Assembly (NCBI GenBank): GCA_002454505.1
Contig: DKJA01000126.1
Span: forward strand, 9,563-57,555
DNA length: 47,993 bases
From: Oxalobacteraceae bacterium UBA6704
GTDB lineage: Bacteria > Pseudomonadota > Gammaproteobacteria > Burkholderiales > Burkholderiaceae_D
Direction: 5' to 3'
This document shows, piece by piece, positions 15,330 through 24,156 of the stretch. Both the position numbers and the translations under genes were made by a program. The notes under the pieces were generated by a model, which worked only from the letters and a program-made list of their open reading frames with translations, did no database searches and was not told the DNA's origin. The number at the start of each line of letters is the position of its first letter. Position 1 is the first letter of the stretch.

Positions 15330-16457
15330 CTACGCTCGCTGCTTCTTTTCCGAACCACGCCGCATGCGCCGCCGCGCAGCCAGCAGCGCCAGTCCCCCGG
15401 CCATCATGGCATAAGTGGCCGGTTCGGGAACCGCTGACACCGTGACGACAAAGCCGCTGCCGGTACTGTCCACGCCGTAGAACGTCAGGCCATCGGCCGA
15501 AACGCCGAGAGGCAGTGCCAGCGTGCGGCCGCCAAGGTCTACGCCTTGACTGGTGATGTAGTCGGTGAAATTGAGCATGCCTTCACCTTCGATCCAGATG
15601 GTGCCTTGGCCGAAGGTGGCGGGGCCGAAGCCCCGGTCGTAGCCGACAATGACATGGCCGTCAGCCGAGATGCCGGTTGCGCCTTGAAAGTTTCCCATCG
15701 CGTCCAGATCGCCCAGCCACTCGGTCTGCTGGGTAGCGGTGTTGTATCGCCACGTCTCGCCGAAGTTGCCGTTCCCGACGATCCACTGGCCGTCAGCCGA
15801 TACGGCACCCGCTTCCTGCAGCGCATTGCCCTGGCCGTCGACCATGTTGTGCAATGTGCCGTTCTGCCAGTAGGCGCCGGTCCATTGTCCGTCCGGCTGC
15901 TCGACCCAGCCGGCGATGACGCTGCCGTCATGGGACACAGCGTTGGCACGTGACGAGCCGCCAAGCGAGCCAAGGTCGGTCATGGTGCCGCCGGGCGTGG
16001 ACGCGATTGCATGACCAGTGCCACCGTCGACCCATCCCAGGCCAACCACCGTCTTGCCATCGCCGGAGATGTTCCAGCCGGAGCTGGCGGATGTGCCCGA
16101 GGCGCCGCCGATACCGCCCAGTGTCGTCCACTGGCCGGTGCCAACCGAGTAGTAGCCCGCATAAGTCTGGCCGTCGCTGCCGAAGGCGGAGCCGGATATG
16201 CGCGTGCCGTCGGCCGACACGCTGGCGATGCCGCCTTCCCATGCCCCGCCAATCGACGTGACGCCAGTGGCGGCGGTCCACATATAGTACGACCCGCCGC
16301 TGGCGTAAGCGCCGATCACGCTGCCGTCAGCCGATGAACCCGAGACCGTAAGGCCGTAACCAAGGTCCCAGAAATTCCCCGCTGCGTGAGCGAGAGGGGC
16401 GGTCAAGCAGCAAACCAAGGCCGCTGGTGCGAGAGCAAAACGAGCTGAAATCTTCAT
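15330..16457 (-). CDS. PEP-CTERM protein with HAF-type repeats
   Basis: The 375-residue protein from ATG 16457 has a signal peptide (MKISARFALAPAALVCCLTA...AHAAG). A long repetitive body follows, with units such as VSADGTRISG, ISGDGKTVVGLGW, VSHDGSVIAGW, VSADGQWIVG and ISADGHVIVG, each about 40-50 residues, probably a beta-propeller. The C-terminus is a sorting signal: VPEPATYAMMAGGLALL plus a basic RRRMRRG tail, the PEP-CTERM tripartite signal cut and processed by an exosortase. Such proteins are exported to the cell surface or biofilm matrix. No exosortase gene lies in the window. It is the downstream neighbour of a second PEP-CTERM gene, 97 bp apart. Confidence 0.88.
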   Translation of the reverse strand: MKISARFALAPAALVCCLTAPLAHAAGNFWDLGYGLTVSGSSADGSVIGAYASGGSYYMWTAATGVTSIGGAWEGGIASVSADGTRISGSAFGSDGQTYAGYYSVGTGQWTTLGGIGGASGTSASSGWNISGDGKTVVGLGWVDGGTGHAIASTPGGTMTDLGSLGGSSRANAVSHDGSVIAGWVEQPDGQWTGAYWQNGTLHNMVDGQGNALQEAGAVSADGQWIVGNGNFGETWRYNTATQQTEWLGDLDAMGNFQGATGISADGHVIVGYDRGFGPATFGQGTIWIEGEGMLNFTDYITSQGVDLGGRTLALPLGVSADGLTFYGVDSTGSGFVVTVSAVPEPATYAMMAGGLALLAARRRMRRGSEKKQRA

Positions 16458-16553
16458 GTCTGGAACCTTCAGGTTGAACAAGCAATGCTGGGAGCGCCCA
16501 GCTCGGATTAAACATTCGCCTATGCGGCTCGGCGAGACCAAGCCGCGACCCCG

Positions 16554-17183
16554 TCAGGCGGTGCGGCCAACACTCCGTTTGCGGCGAACGGCGCCACCAA
16601 CGGCGGCGAGACCGCCAATCAGCATTGCCCAGGAGGCAGGTTCCGGAACCGAGGAGACGACGACGTTGTCAATTGCAAATTCGGGAAAGTCTTCTCCGCC
16701 CACGATCGTCAGGGAAGAAATGTTGACGAAATCTGTAAAGGTGAAAGTTGAAAATGCTCCAGCCGCATCCGCTTCAACGAAGATCTCGGATGTCACCACG
16801 CCATTGACTCCCATCGCAGTCAACGTCAGGGTCAAGGGACGGTCGTATCCGAGAAATGTCTGGGCCACATCGAGCGAGCTCAGGGAGAACAATGCCTTGT
16901 CCTCGCGATCTATCGTGATACTGCCTTCGTTGAAAGAATAAAACGCGGTCGTTCCGTTGGAGGCGCATCCGGTACCGCACATACCCAAATGGTCGGCAGG
17001 ATCGTCGACAATATAAAATCCGAATACGCTGGTTGGGGTATAACTTACGCGAAACCCGTCTTCGACAAACCTGTATTTCGAATAACCATAACCACCAGCC
17101 TCAGCCTCGAAGTCGATCGTCGCGGCACCTGCGGAAGTTGTTAAAATCGCTGCCACCATGGCCAGTAATACTTTGCGGAGCAT
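16554..17183 (-). CDS. PEP-CTERM exported protein, NF038120-like beta-sandwich
   Basis: The 209-residue protein has signal peptide MLRKVLLAMVAAILTTSAGA, a beta-rich domain that begins IDFEAEAGGYGYSKYRFVED and includes a Cys pair (GMCGTGCAS) and DFPEFAIDNVVV, then the sorting signal VPEPASWAMLIGGLAAVGG with basic tail RRKRSVGR. The order (DFE start, FAIDNVVV end) is common among small PEP-CTERM surface proteins that resemble carbohydrate-binding folds; a binding role is not shown. It needs an exosortase encoded elsewhere. AT-rich DNA lies upstream and may hold its promoter. Confidence 0.88.
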   Translation of the reverse strand: MLRKVLLAMVAAILTTSAGAATIDFEAEAGGYGYSKYRFVEDGFRVSYTPTSVFGFYIVDDPADHLGMCGTGCASNGTTAFYSFNEGSITIDREDKALFSLSSLDVAQTFLGYDRPLTLTLTAMGVNGVVTSEIFVEADAAGAFSTFTFTDFVNISSLTIVGGEDFPEFAIDNVVVSSVPEPASWAMLIGGLAAVGGAVRRKRSVGRTA

Positions 17184-17705
17184 CTTTAGTCCCTTTATGA
17201 AATGAAAGAATTATTTCAATTTTTCAACCTTCGTCAGAGCCACACGTTGCCAGCCCAGAGGCTAGGCTCGTCAACGCTTCCCACGATAGCGGCTACTCCT
17301 TGAGTGGGTCGTGTTCTGCTAGTCGTTAATTATAATAATATTATTATTCTGCCGAGGTCAAGCAATTATCGAATGCGATCGACAGTCTGTGGAGTTTCCT
17401 GGTAATAAAGAGATATTCCCGATCGGCATTGCTCCGCTGGAATTGAATGCACCATTTCTGCCAGCCTGAAAAATCAGCAGGCAAAAGACTTTGAATAATG
17501 CACCATTTTGGAGCGAGCGAATATAATGCTATTCGGCCATCCGAATTCGCCGGTATTATCTTCTGCTATGCTCGGACCACGCAGATCGGACGCGCCGCGC
17601 AAATACGCCTCCAGCGTTGGCAAACCGACCGCTTTGGTGCAAAAGACGACCTGCAAATCGCAGGCCTGCACCAAGATGAGCTATCCGGGCAAGGCGACTG
17701 CGCCT
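17184..17705. other. AT-rich non-coding gap upstream of the PEP-CTERM gene
   Basis: About 520 bp without a convincing gene. A run of TAATAATATTATTATT-like sequence lies at 17330-17346. AATGCACCATTT occurs twice (17446-17457 and 17497-17508). AAGGCG/CGCCTT around ACTG (17690-17705) forms a hairpin that ends exactly at the IS target duplication; before the insertion it lay directly after the stop of the DUF4832-type gene and was probably its terminator, although no T-tract is seen. Confidence 0.5.
17446..17508. repeat. Direct repeat AATGCACCATTT, 51-bp period
   Basis: Identical 12-mers at 17446-17457 and 17497-17508. A GCC...GGC imperfect hairpin (17460-17483) lies between them. Function unknown. 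Confidence 0.55.
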
Positions 17706-17713
17706 TAAAGAAT
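17706..17713. repeat. Target-site duplication, left copy
   Basis: TAAAGAAT, identical to 18855-18862, the 8-bp duplication typical of IS1595-family insertion. Confidence 0.9.
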
Positions 17714-17738
17714 GGCTCTGTCACCCGAGCTTGTTGAA
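17714..17738 (+). repeat. IS terminal inverted repeat, left
   Basis: 25 bp, exact inverse complement of 18830-18854; identity ends after GTTGAA. Confidence 0.95.
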
Positions 17739-17767
17739 TTCGCCGTGGCCGGAGGTTTTTGCCTGGA

Positions 17768-18748
17768 TCAGCAGGCCGGCATGGCGGGTTTCGTCACGAT
17801 CGCCGCCACCAGGAGTTGCCCTGGTGTCTCGATGCTGCGCGTGTCGAGCGCGCGGTACCAGCCGAGGTAATTCGGCAAATAGCGGCTGGCGACGCCGCGA
17901 AAGCGGGCGAGCCAGCCCTTGAAGCGGCTGTGGTAGCCGTTCACGCCCTGCAGGTGATACGGTCCGTCGATGCGCATGCCGGCACGCTGGTTCAGCGGCT
18001 TGTGCGTGATGCCGGCGTCACGGCTGAACGACCGGTAAGCCTTGGCGCCATCCGTGACGAGCACCACATCCGCCCCCAGCACGGGCCGCAGGCAGCGGTC
18101 GACCTGTTGCGCCGACACCGGCCCGCGGCCCGTTACCCAGTCCAGTGTGTTGCCGGCCCGATCGCGCGCGACGAGGATGCAATCGTGCTGCTTCGTGATA
18201 CCACGCGTGCCGGCATGCCCACCTCGGCGGCGCGCTGGCCGTGTCAGATTGCGTGAGCCCTTCTGCGATTCGAGAATGAATGTCTCGTCCGCCTCCACGA
18301 TCCCCTGCAGTTGTGCGGGTCGTTTCTGTCGCGCGCCAGCGAGAATACGGTGCCGCCATCGGAAACTCGTGTTGCGGTGGATTCCCACCGTATCGGCCGA
18401 CTTGCGCACCGTTTTTGAATCGAGCATGCATTCGAGATACGGCAGCCATTTCTCGCGCAGCCGCAAGCAGGCGAGCGGCGTATTGGTCAACGCGTTATAC
18501 GTGCGGCCGCAGGCCCGGCAGCGATAGCGTTGCAGGCCGGCGGCGTAACCATGCCGGTAGAAATCGTCGCAGTGACAGTGCGGACAACCGGGATGTCGGC
18601 GCCCGTGCTGCTCGATCAAGTCCAGGCACAGGCTGTGCGCCGCGAAGGCGGCGACGACGTCGCGCACCGTGGCGATCTGCTGTCGCGACAGCCGCGCCAA
18701 CACGCCGCGCAGGCGTTCAACGAACTGGTTGAAGGGGGGCGTTTTCAC
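17768..18748 (-). CDS. IS1595-family transposase (ISXO2-like)
   Basis: The 326-residue protein starts at GTG 18748, preceded by GGAGG at 18754-18758. An N-terminal zinc ribbon (CPHCHCDDFYRHG then YRCRACGRTYNALT) binds the ends, followed by the ISXO2-type catalytic domain. Acidic residues are seen in EADETF and LVTDGAKAY, with a conserved VNGYHSRFKGWLARFRGVA block near the third catalytic position and YLPNYLGWYRAL at the end. It cuts and joins the element's ends with 8-bp staggering. An ATG 20 codons upstream is in frame but lies before the strong ribosome binding site, so GTG was preferred. It is full length for the family. Confidence 0.93.
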   Translation of the reverse strand: MKTPPFNQFVERLRGVLARLSRQQIATVRDVVAAFAAHSLCLDLIEQHGRRHPGCPHCHCDDFYRHGYAAGLQRYRCRACGRTYNALTNTPLACLRLREKWLPYLECMLDSKTVRKSADTVGIHRNTSFRWRHRILAGARQKRPAQLQGIVEADETFILESQKGSRNLTRPARRRGGHAGTRGITKQHDCILVARDRAGNTLDWVTGRGPVSAQQVDRCLRPVLGADVVLVTDGAKAYRSFSRDAGITHKPLNQRAGMRIDGPYHLQGVNGYHSRFKGWLARFRGVASRYLPNYLGWYRALDTRSIETPGQLLVAAIVTKPAMPAC

Positions 18749-18829
18749 GGCTGCCTCCGTTGTCGATGATGACCATATCGATCGGTCGATATGGCTCAGA
18801 CAACGCAACAGCGCGAAAGTTCAGCCAGT

Positions 18830-18854
18830 TTCAACAAGCTCGGGTGACAGAGCC
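18830..18854 (-). repeat. IS terminal inverted repeat, right
   Basis: 25 bp, exact inverse complement of 17714-17738. Base 18854 is the last base of the neighbouring gene's stop codon. Confidence 0.95.
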
Positions 18855-20245
18855 TAAAGAATGCGCAACGTCGTTCCGGTACGGAACGCTCCCAGCGTCT
18901 CATCCCATGCCTGGGACTTGCCGGCATCCGCGGCATTGGCAGGGCGCACGCTGTAGCGGACATCGCCTGCAAGCGAGTCAGCGCCGTCCGGTAAAGCAAG
19001 CAACACGTCGTAGACTCCGGCAGGCGTGCCCACCGGTACGGCGAAAGGCGTAGTGACCGTGCTGGCGCTATCCGGTAGCCAGGTGCGCGGATCGATCGAT
19101 GCCAAGGGAATCCGCACGACCGAGCCGGTTTCCCGGTGCTTGAGAACGAGGCGCACGCTGCGCGGATTGAAGGCGCGTGCCCAGCCGCTGTTGCGCAAGG
19201 TCAGCGTCAGGTCGCCCGCCTGGCCGGCCGCGACGGCATCGCTGTGCCGCAGCGTCAGCAGCTCGAACCGGTAGCCCATGCGGCGTTTCACTTCAGCCAG
19301 GCAGCCTTGTGTCTCCCAGCGCGTGTGAAACAGCCGCCGGTAATAGGTGTCGTTCAGGTAGGTGAGCCCGAACTGCCGTCCTTCGCGCAGGATGTCGTCG
19401 CAGTTCGTGCGCGGTGTCGGATTGGCCTCGTCGGCGGGATTGCAGGTTTCGGCGCCGAACGGTGCCACGGTCGACAGCGCGGCCACATACTCGCGCTCGC
19501 GCCGGCGGATCGCGGCATCGTCGCTGTAGGTGCCGACATCGGTGGCCGATGCCATGAAACAGTCGTTATGCACACCGATGCGCGAGGCGGCCGAGCCGTC
19601 GCGCCAGTGCGGCACCTGCGGCGCCCATTCCATGAGATAGGGCGGGTAGCGCAGTTGCAGGAAGCGGCCGGCCGGCAGTGCGGCGAGCAGCGCATCGCGG
19701 ATCCGTGCCCGCGCTGCCGGCGCGGTGAGGTCATTGGACGATGTGTGCCATTCGCCCCAAGCGCCGACGAAGCCGGCCTGCAGGTAGGCGATGACATCCG
19801 CGTTGGCCGCCAGCACCGGCTTGAGTTGCGCGATGTGTTCGAGCACGCGGTCGAGGGGCGCATCCTGCGCCGCCCGGTACTGCGTTTCGCCGGCGGGGTA
19901 GTTATAGATAAACCGTGGAATGAGTTTCAGGCCAGCGCGACGAGCCTTCGCAAACCCGTCGGACAAGCCGGCGAGCACGCTGCCGGGCAGCGGGGCGCCA
20001 GCATACGCGTCCAACCGCACCGGCGCATAGACGATCCGGTAGCCGGCCGCGAACTGGGCTCCGGCCTGCGCCTGCGTCCATGCGGCCAGGTCGTCCGCCG
20101 CCCAGACGTACATGCCGCGCTCGGGATTGGGGATCTCGGCGTCGCTTGCGCGGAAGGTGGTTTGCACCACGCCTGGCGCAGCCTGCGCCGAGAGCGCCAG
20201 GAGGAGGGCGCCTGCTCCCAATGGATGCAGGGCCCGCCGCATCAT
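18854..20245 (-). CDS. Exported DUF4874/DUF4832-type protein
   Basis: The 463-residue protein starts at ATG 20245 (ATGATG; the ATGA overlaps the stop of the glycosidase gene) and has a signal peptide (RRALHPLGAGALLLALSAQA). The N-terminal half looks like a TIM barrel: NPERGMYVW near 40, then RIVYAPVRLDAYAG, LIPRFIYNYPAGE, VIAYLQAGFVGAWGEWHTSS and LQLRYPP. This is the DUF4874 plus DUF4832 layout, often next to glycosidases. Acidic residues after GAWGEW could be catalytic, but no activity is established to my knowledge. The C-terminal third is a beta-sandwich (LTLTLRNSGWARAFNPRSVR). An IS element altered only its stop codon (TAA to TAG). Codon phase and length are otherwise intact. Confidence 0.85.
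   Translation of the reverse strand: MMRRALHPLGAGALLLALSAQAAPGVVQTTFRASDAEIPNPERGMYVWAADDLAAWTQAQAGAQFAAGYRIVYAPVRLDAYAGAPLPGSVLAGLSDGFAKARRAGLKLIPRFIYNYPAGETQYRAAQDAPLDRVLEHIAQLKPVLAANADVIAYLQAGFVGAWGEWHTSSNDLTAPAARARIRDALLAALPAGRFLQLRYPPYLMEWAPQVPHWRDGSAASRIGVHNDCFMASATDVGTYSDDAAIRRREREYVAALSTVAPFGAETCNPADEANPTPRTNCDDILREGRQFGLTYLNDTYYRRLFHTRWETQGCLAEVKRRMGYRFELLTLRHSDAVAAGQAGDLTLTLRNSGWARAFNPRSVRLVLKHRETGSVVRIPLASIDPRTWLPDSASTVTTPFAVPVGTPAGVYDVLLALPDGADSLAGDVRYSVRPANAADAGKSQAWDETLGAFRTGTTLRIL
18855..18862. repeat. Target-site duplication, right copy
   Basis: TAAAGAAT, identical to 17706-17713; on the minus strand it supplies the last codons and the TA of the stop of the DUF4832-type gene. 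Confidence 0.9.
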
Positions 20246-22929
20246 GCGCTCAACAGGCGGCCGAAGGCGGCCGGCACGTGGAAGTCCGGCGTGCCTGTGC
20301 CCGTCGGGCTCCACGCGGAATAGACAGGCTGCTTGCCTGCCTGGCCTTCCACGCGGAACAGGTTCAGGCGCCAGCCATCCTCGGCCGCACCGCGCAGCGG
20401 CACGGCCAGTTCGGCTGTCCACACCTTGTGCTCGGCATCGATGTGCGCCTTGGCGCGGCTCTCGCCAACGATGCGCTTCTTGCCCGACACTTCGACGGCG
20501 ATGTCCAGCACCATCCCGTTGGGTGCCACCTCAACCTCGCGGTAGCTTTTGAGCCCGGCCCGTTCCGGCGCCTGCAGGAACACCTCGACCACGTCGCGTT
20601 CCCACAGCGGCCAGATGTCGGTGGCCGAGCCGGCGCGCTCGTAGGTGCTGAGCGTCTCGTACTTGCAGATAAAGCGCAGGTACAGGTGGCCCGCACCCCG
20701 CAACAGCTGCACGCGGGTGGACTGCGGGCCGGCCAGCGGCTTGCCCTGCCAGTCGTGGCGGAAGAAGGTGGCGGGCGCGTCGGCCCATTGCGATGCGTGC
20801 GGGAAGCCATCCGCCGCCACCTGCGCGATCTTGCCGGCAAAGGCGACCTGCAGCGTGTCGGGGGTATCCGGCCGTGCCTCGATCAGCAGGCTGTGCGTGA
20901 AGCGCACGGGCAGCGTGGGCTGGCCGGCCGTCACCTTGCCGAGGGTCGTGCCGGTGAGCGCGTCGCGCACCGTCCAGGCGCCCGGGCCGAGCCCGCGCAA
21001 GGCGACCATGCCGTCCCAGCGGTCCGCATAGAACGCGTAGTGCAAGGCGCCATCCTGTTCGACGACGTGGGTTTCCGGTTTGTCGAAGCCCAGGTCGTAC
21101 AGCTCGCCGCGGTAACGGCCTTCGGCGAGGCGCTGCTTGTTGTACAGGTCCACCCACTTGCGCCAATGCGCCTCGCGCTCAGGTGTCAGCAGGAAGGAAT
21201 CCTTCGGCTTGGGATCGACCGGCCAGGTGAACTTGGTGGCCACCACGGCGCCGATGCCCACGCTGGAGGCGAAGTCCTGGCCGCCGGTGCTCAGCTCCAC
21301 GTGGTCGCCCGCGTAGGCGGACCAGGGGCCCATCAGCGCCTTCAGCGTCTTGCCCTTGTGGCGCACCTGCCAGCTGGACAGCGGGTCGGATGCCGGCGCC
21401 TGGTCCATGTACGGCATGTTGTGGAAGGCGTAGCTGGTGCCGCATGGGCACACCTCCAGCACCGCTTCCGGGTTGGCCGCATGCGTCGCGTCATGCATGA
21501 CCTTGTAGAAGGCCGCCACCGCCTCGACCGATTCCTCCGGCCGCTTGTGATTGTGCTTGGGGTTGAAGCACGGCGCCACGCCGTTCAGGTGCTGGCCGTC
21601 GACCTTCAGGCCGTCGAAGCCCCAATCGGCGATGATCATGCGGATGGTCTCGGCCAGCCGCGCCTGCGTCTTTTCGTAGCCGGGGCACAGGTAGAAGCAG
21701 TTCCACCACGTGATGTCCTGCGGTGCGCCATCCTTGTCGAGGAGGAGCAGGTCGGTATGGTCGTGCAGCTCGTCGCTGCCGGGGGCCACGGCCAGCGGCG
21801 CGATCCACAGCCGCGCCTTCATGCCGCGCGCATGGATGTCGGCCACCAGCGCCTTCATGTCGGCGCCGCCGCGGGGGAACTTGGCAAGGTCCGGCGTCCA
21901 GTCGCCCGTCTTGACCTGCCAGCCGTCGTCCAGCACTGCCCATTTGAAGCCCAACTCCTGCACCTTTGGCAGCGTGGCGCGCACATAGTCGAGCGAGAAG
22001 TCGCGTTCGTAGCCCCAGGCGCACCACTGCGCCTCGTAGGCGCTTTGCGGCGGCTCGGGGGCCACCAGGCCCTGCGCGGCCATCAGGCGGCGGTAGCGGT
22101 CCAGCGGCACATAGAAGTCGCCGCGGTGCACGGCGATGAAGCTGGGCGGCGTGATGAATGTGGCGCCGGGCGCCAGCGTCTGCGGCTCGTCGCCGCGCAG
22201 GGAAATGTCGACCTGGTCGCCGACCGCCTTCACGGGCAGCGCGACAAGCAGCGGTTGCAGGGCCAGGTGGCCGACGGCCAGGCCGATGTCGCGGCGCCAG
22301 ACATCGACGACGGGCGTGCCGCCGCCGTAGTCCGATGCGTTCATGCCCATGAAGTTGGTCTGCTCGAAGCCGCGCTTGACGGGCTGCACCCAGTCGCGCC
22401 GGTCGGCGTGGCTGGCGCCGGAATACGTCCAGTAGCCGCCCGCGTGGCGAGGGGCGGCGGCCAGGCGGTGCGCGCCGTTCACCCATGCGTCGATGGCCAG
22501 CGCCTTGCTGCCGGTGTTCACGTAGCTCACGTCCAGCAAGGCGACGCCGGGATGCTCGTCGAGCAGCGTCACGGTGACGCGTTTCTCGATGCCTTCCTTC
22601 GATTTGCCGACGAGGCGCAGTGCCTGGCCGGCACCGAACGGCGTCGTGACGCGGGCCGGGTCAGCCTTTTGCAGCACGAAGCGGCCCAACTGCTTGCCGT
22701 CGACCACCAGGTGCTCGCTCGTGTCGAAGCCGGTCAGCGCGACAGGCTGTTTACTGGCCAGGCTGACGATGCGGCAACGCATCTGCTCGTCGAACTGCAG
22801 CGACACGGCGGCGTCCTGCACGCGCACGTGGCCTTTGCCTTCGGCCGCGCGGGCCGCATTTGCCAGTGGCAGCTGCGTGGCCAGCGGCGCGGCACCCAGC
22901 CACTGGAGAAAGGCGCGGCGTGCCGTCAT
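20242..22929 (-). CDS. GH36-like alpha-galactosidase/N-acetylgalactosaminidase-type glycosidase with CBM9-like domain, Tat-type signal
   Basis: The 895-residue protein begins TARRAFLQWLGA, a twin-arginine-type export signal ending near ARA (28). An N-terminal beta-domain (about 35-285) precedes a TIM barrel (about 295-600) with GH36/clan D landmarks: LDDGW at 333-337, ARLWIAPLAV at 372-381, nucleophile Asp444 in GLKVDGQ and likely acid/base Asp515 in APASDPLSSWQ. A C-terminal beta-sandwich resembling CBM9/DOMON (about 700-890) may bind sugar. GH36 members act on alpha-galactosides or alpha-N-acetylgalactosaminides; which one cannot be read from sequence. Start and stop overlap both neighbours by ATGA, so it is co-translated in a glycan-use operon. 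Confidence 0.85.
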   Translation of the reverse strand: MTARRAFLQWLGAAPLATQLPLANAARAAEGKGHVRVQDAAVSLQFDEQMRCRIVSLASKQPVALTGFDTSEHLVVDGKQLGRFVLQKADPARVTTPFGAGQALRLVGKSKEGIEKRVTVTLLDEHPGVALLDVSYVNTGSKALAIDAWVNGAHRLAAAPRHAGGYWTYSGASHADRRDWVQPVKRGFEQTNFMGMNASDYGGGTPVVDVWRRDIGLAVGHLALQPLLVALPVKAVGDQVDISLRGDEPQTLAPGATFITPPSFIAVHRGDFYVPLDRYRRLMAAQGLVAPEPPQSAYEAQWCAWGYERDFSLDYVRATLPKVQELGFKWAVLDDGWQVKTGDWTPDLAKFPRGGADMKALVADIHARGMKARLWIAPLAVAPGSDELHDHTDLLLLDKDGAPQDITWWNCFYLCPGYEKTQARLAETIRMIIADWGFDGLKVDGQHLNGVAPCFNPKHNHKRPEESVEAVAAFYKVMHDATHAANPEAVLEVCPCGTSYAFHNMPYMDQAPASDPLSSWQVRHKGKTLKALMGPWSAYAGDHVELSTGGQDFASSVGIGAVVATKFTWPVDPKPKDSFLLTPEREAHWRKWVDLYNKQRLAEGRYRGELYDLGFDKPETHVVEQDGALHYAFYADRWDGMVALRGLGPGAWTVRDALTGTTLGKVTAGQPTLPVRFTHSLLIEARPDTPDTLQVAFAGKIAQVAADGFPHASQWADAPATFFRHDWQGKPLAGPQSTRVQLLRGAGHLYLRFICKYETLSTYERAGSATDIWPLWERDVVEVFLQAPERAGLKSYREVEVAPNGMVLDIAVEVSGKKRIVGESRAKAHIDAEHKVWTAELAVPLRGAAEDGWRLNLFRVEGQAGKQPVYSAWSPTGTGTPDFHVPAAFGRLLSA

Positions 22930-24023
22930 TGCTTCCCTCCCCAGGCGCCGGGGAAGGTGCGTTCGGCGTTGCCGTGGTAAAGCTTGTCCACGACCTGGCG
23001 CGGCAGGGCGAGGCCCTGGATCGGTTTGTCCAGATCGTCGACCTTGAAGGTCTCCGCGGTGTTGAAGTAGCGCCAGTGCATGCGCCACACCTCTTCGGCT
23101 TCGTGGGCCATCGCGGCGCCATCCTGGCCCGGCGCCTGCGCCAGATCGCTGCCGTACATGATGCGGTCCTGGTACTTGATGAAGAAGCGGCGCACGCGCT
23201 CGCGGTCTTTCTGGCTCTGGTACTGTACCTGGCCGATGCGCGCGGCGATGTCCACCATGGCGGTCGGGAACTTGTCGAGGAAGGCGGCCACTTCATCCAC
23301 GTTGCGCTCGAGCGAAGCGAGGTGCACGCCGATGAAGCGCAGCTTCGGATGCGCCGCCACCATGCGGTCGCGCGCGGCCATCTGCGCTTCCCAGCTCGGC
23401 ATCTCGGGATGCTTGTACATGTGGTACTGCGGGTGCGCCTTGAAATACTCGCGGTCGTTATTGACCGTCATCTTCTCGAGCGGCAGCCAGCAGTTGTGCG
23501 GCTCGCCCTGATGACCGAGCAGCGGAATGCCCTGGCGGGCAAAGTCTTCGAACAGCGGCGCGAAGCGGGCGTCGTCGATCATGACGAGGTGCTGGTTCTT
23601 GTCGCGAAGGCTCATGCCGATGTTCTTCCACACCTTCACGCCCACGGCGCCGGCCTGCATCGATGCGGCCACCCGTTTGCGTGTGGCGGCCAGCCACTCC
23701 GGCTTGTCGGAGCCGTCGACGGAGAAGCTGGCGGCCCACGCCAGGTCCTGCGGGAACTGCTTCTTCAGCGCGATGGCCACGCGCTGCTGGTCGTCGAGCG
23801 GCGGGAAGTCGGGGTAGTCGACGTTGATCGTCAGCACCTTGACGTTCTGGCGCTTCGCCGCTGCCATGAAGGCCGGCGCGGCATCGTGCAGGTGCATGTG
23901 CGCATCGATCTTCACGACGCGGGTGTAGTCGGCCATCGTGTAGCTGGACTGATCCGCGGCGTGCGCGGAGGACAGGACCGCGCCGGAGAGCAGGACGGCA
24001 AGGGAGGAGAGCAAAGGTCGCAT
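22926..24023 (-). CDS. Exported amidohydrolase-family protein (amidohydrolase 2-like)
   Basis: The 365-residue protein has a signal peptide (MRPLLSSLAVLLSGAVLSSAHA) and a metal-dependent TIM barrel: metal ligands HMH in KIDAHMHLHD at 42-44, a possible bridging Lys in VGVKVWKNIG, His in LLGHQGEPHN, His in FIGVHLASLE and the late Asp in IMYGSDLAQA. Amidohydrolase 2-type enzymes include lactonases and decarboxylases, so it may open or process a sugar lactone; this is inference. AAGGAA precedes the ATG. It lies 133 bp after the receptor gene and overlaps the glycosidase start by 4 bp. Confidence 0.85.
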   Translation of the reverse strand: MRPLLSSLAVLLSGAVLSSAHAADQSSYTMADYTRVVKIDAHMHLHDAAPAFMAAAKRQNVKVLTINVDYPDFPPLDDQQRVAIALKKQFPQDLAWAASFSVDGSDKPEWLAATRKRVAASMQAGAVGVKVWKNIGMSLRDKNQHLVMIDDARFAPLFEDFARQGIPLLGHQGEPHNCWLPLEKMTVNNDREYFKAHPQYHMYKHPEMPSWEAQMAARDRMVAAHPKLRFIGVHLASLERNVDEVAAFLDKFPTAMVDIAARIGQVQYQSQKDRERVRRFFIKYQDRIMYGSDLAQAPGQDGAAMAHEAEEVWRMHWRYFNTAETFKVDDLDKPIQGLALPRQVVDKLYHGNAERTFPGAWGGKQ

Positions 24024-24156
24024 TCGGATTCCTTATTGTCGGTGGTGCGGAGCGCCCGCAAGCAGGCGCGCGCCGGTGACGGGCTTTGGGGCCGCGTCGC
24101 CAGCATGGTTCAGGGCAAAGCCGGGCCGGGTTGGGGCGCATGCCGCCCCGCCTGCA

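Larger units (their letters stand above)
17714..18854. mobile_element. Complete IS1595-family insertion sequence, 1141 bp
   Basis: The element has perfect 25-bp terminal inverted repeats (17714-17738 and 18830-18854, starting GGCTCTGTCACCCGAG), one intact transposase gene on the minus strand, and an 8-bp TAAAGAAT duplication on both sides. Intact ends, gene and duplication indicate a recent and possibly still active insertion. It sits within the stop codon of the DUF4832-type gene: the pre-insertion stop read TAA and now reads TAG, with the G supplied by the element. The encoded protein is unchanged, but its former downstream hairpin is displaced by 1.1 kb. Confidence 0.95.

Noticed and set aside
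15195..15437. 80-codon plus-strand open frame after the LuxR gene
   Set aside because: It overlaps the PEP-CTERM sorting signal on the other strand, has no ribosome binding site and no recognisable pattern.
17498..17737. 79-codon plus-strand open frame left of the IS element
   Set aside because: It crosses into the IS inverted repeat, so its end was created by the insertion; no homology pattern or ribosome binding site.
20080..22980. 966-codon plus-strand open frame opposite the GH36-like gene
   Set aside because: It is antisense to a complete, motif-bearing glycosidase, has a random-looking composition rich in His, Arg, Gly and Ala, and shows no family pattern. It arises from GC-rich codon use.
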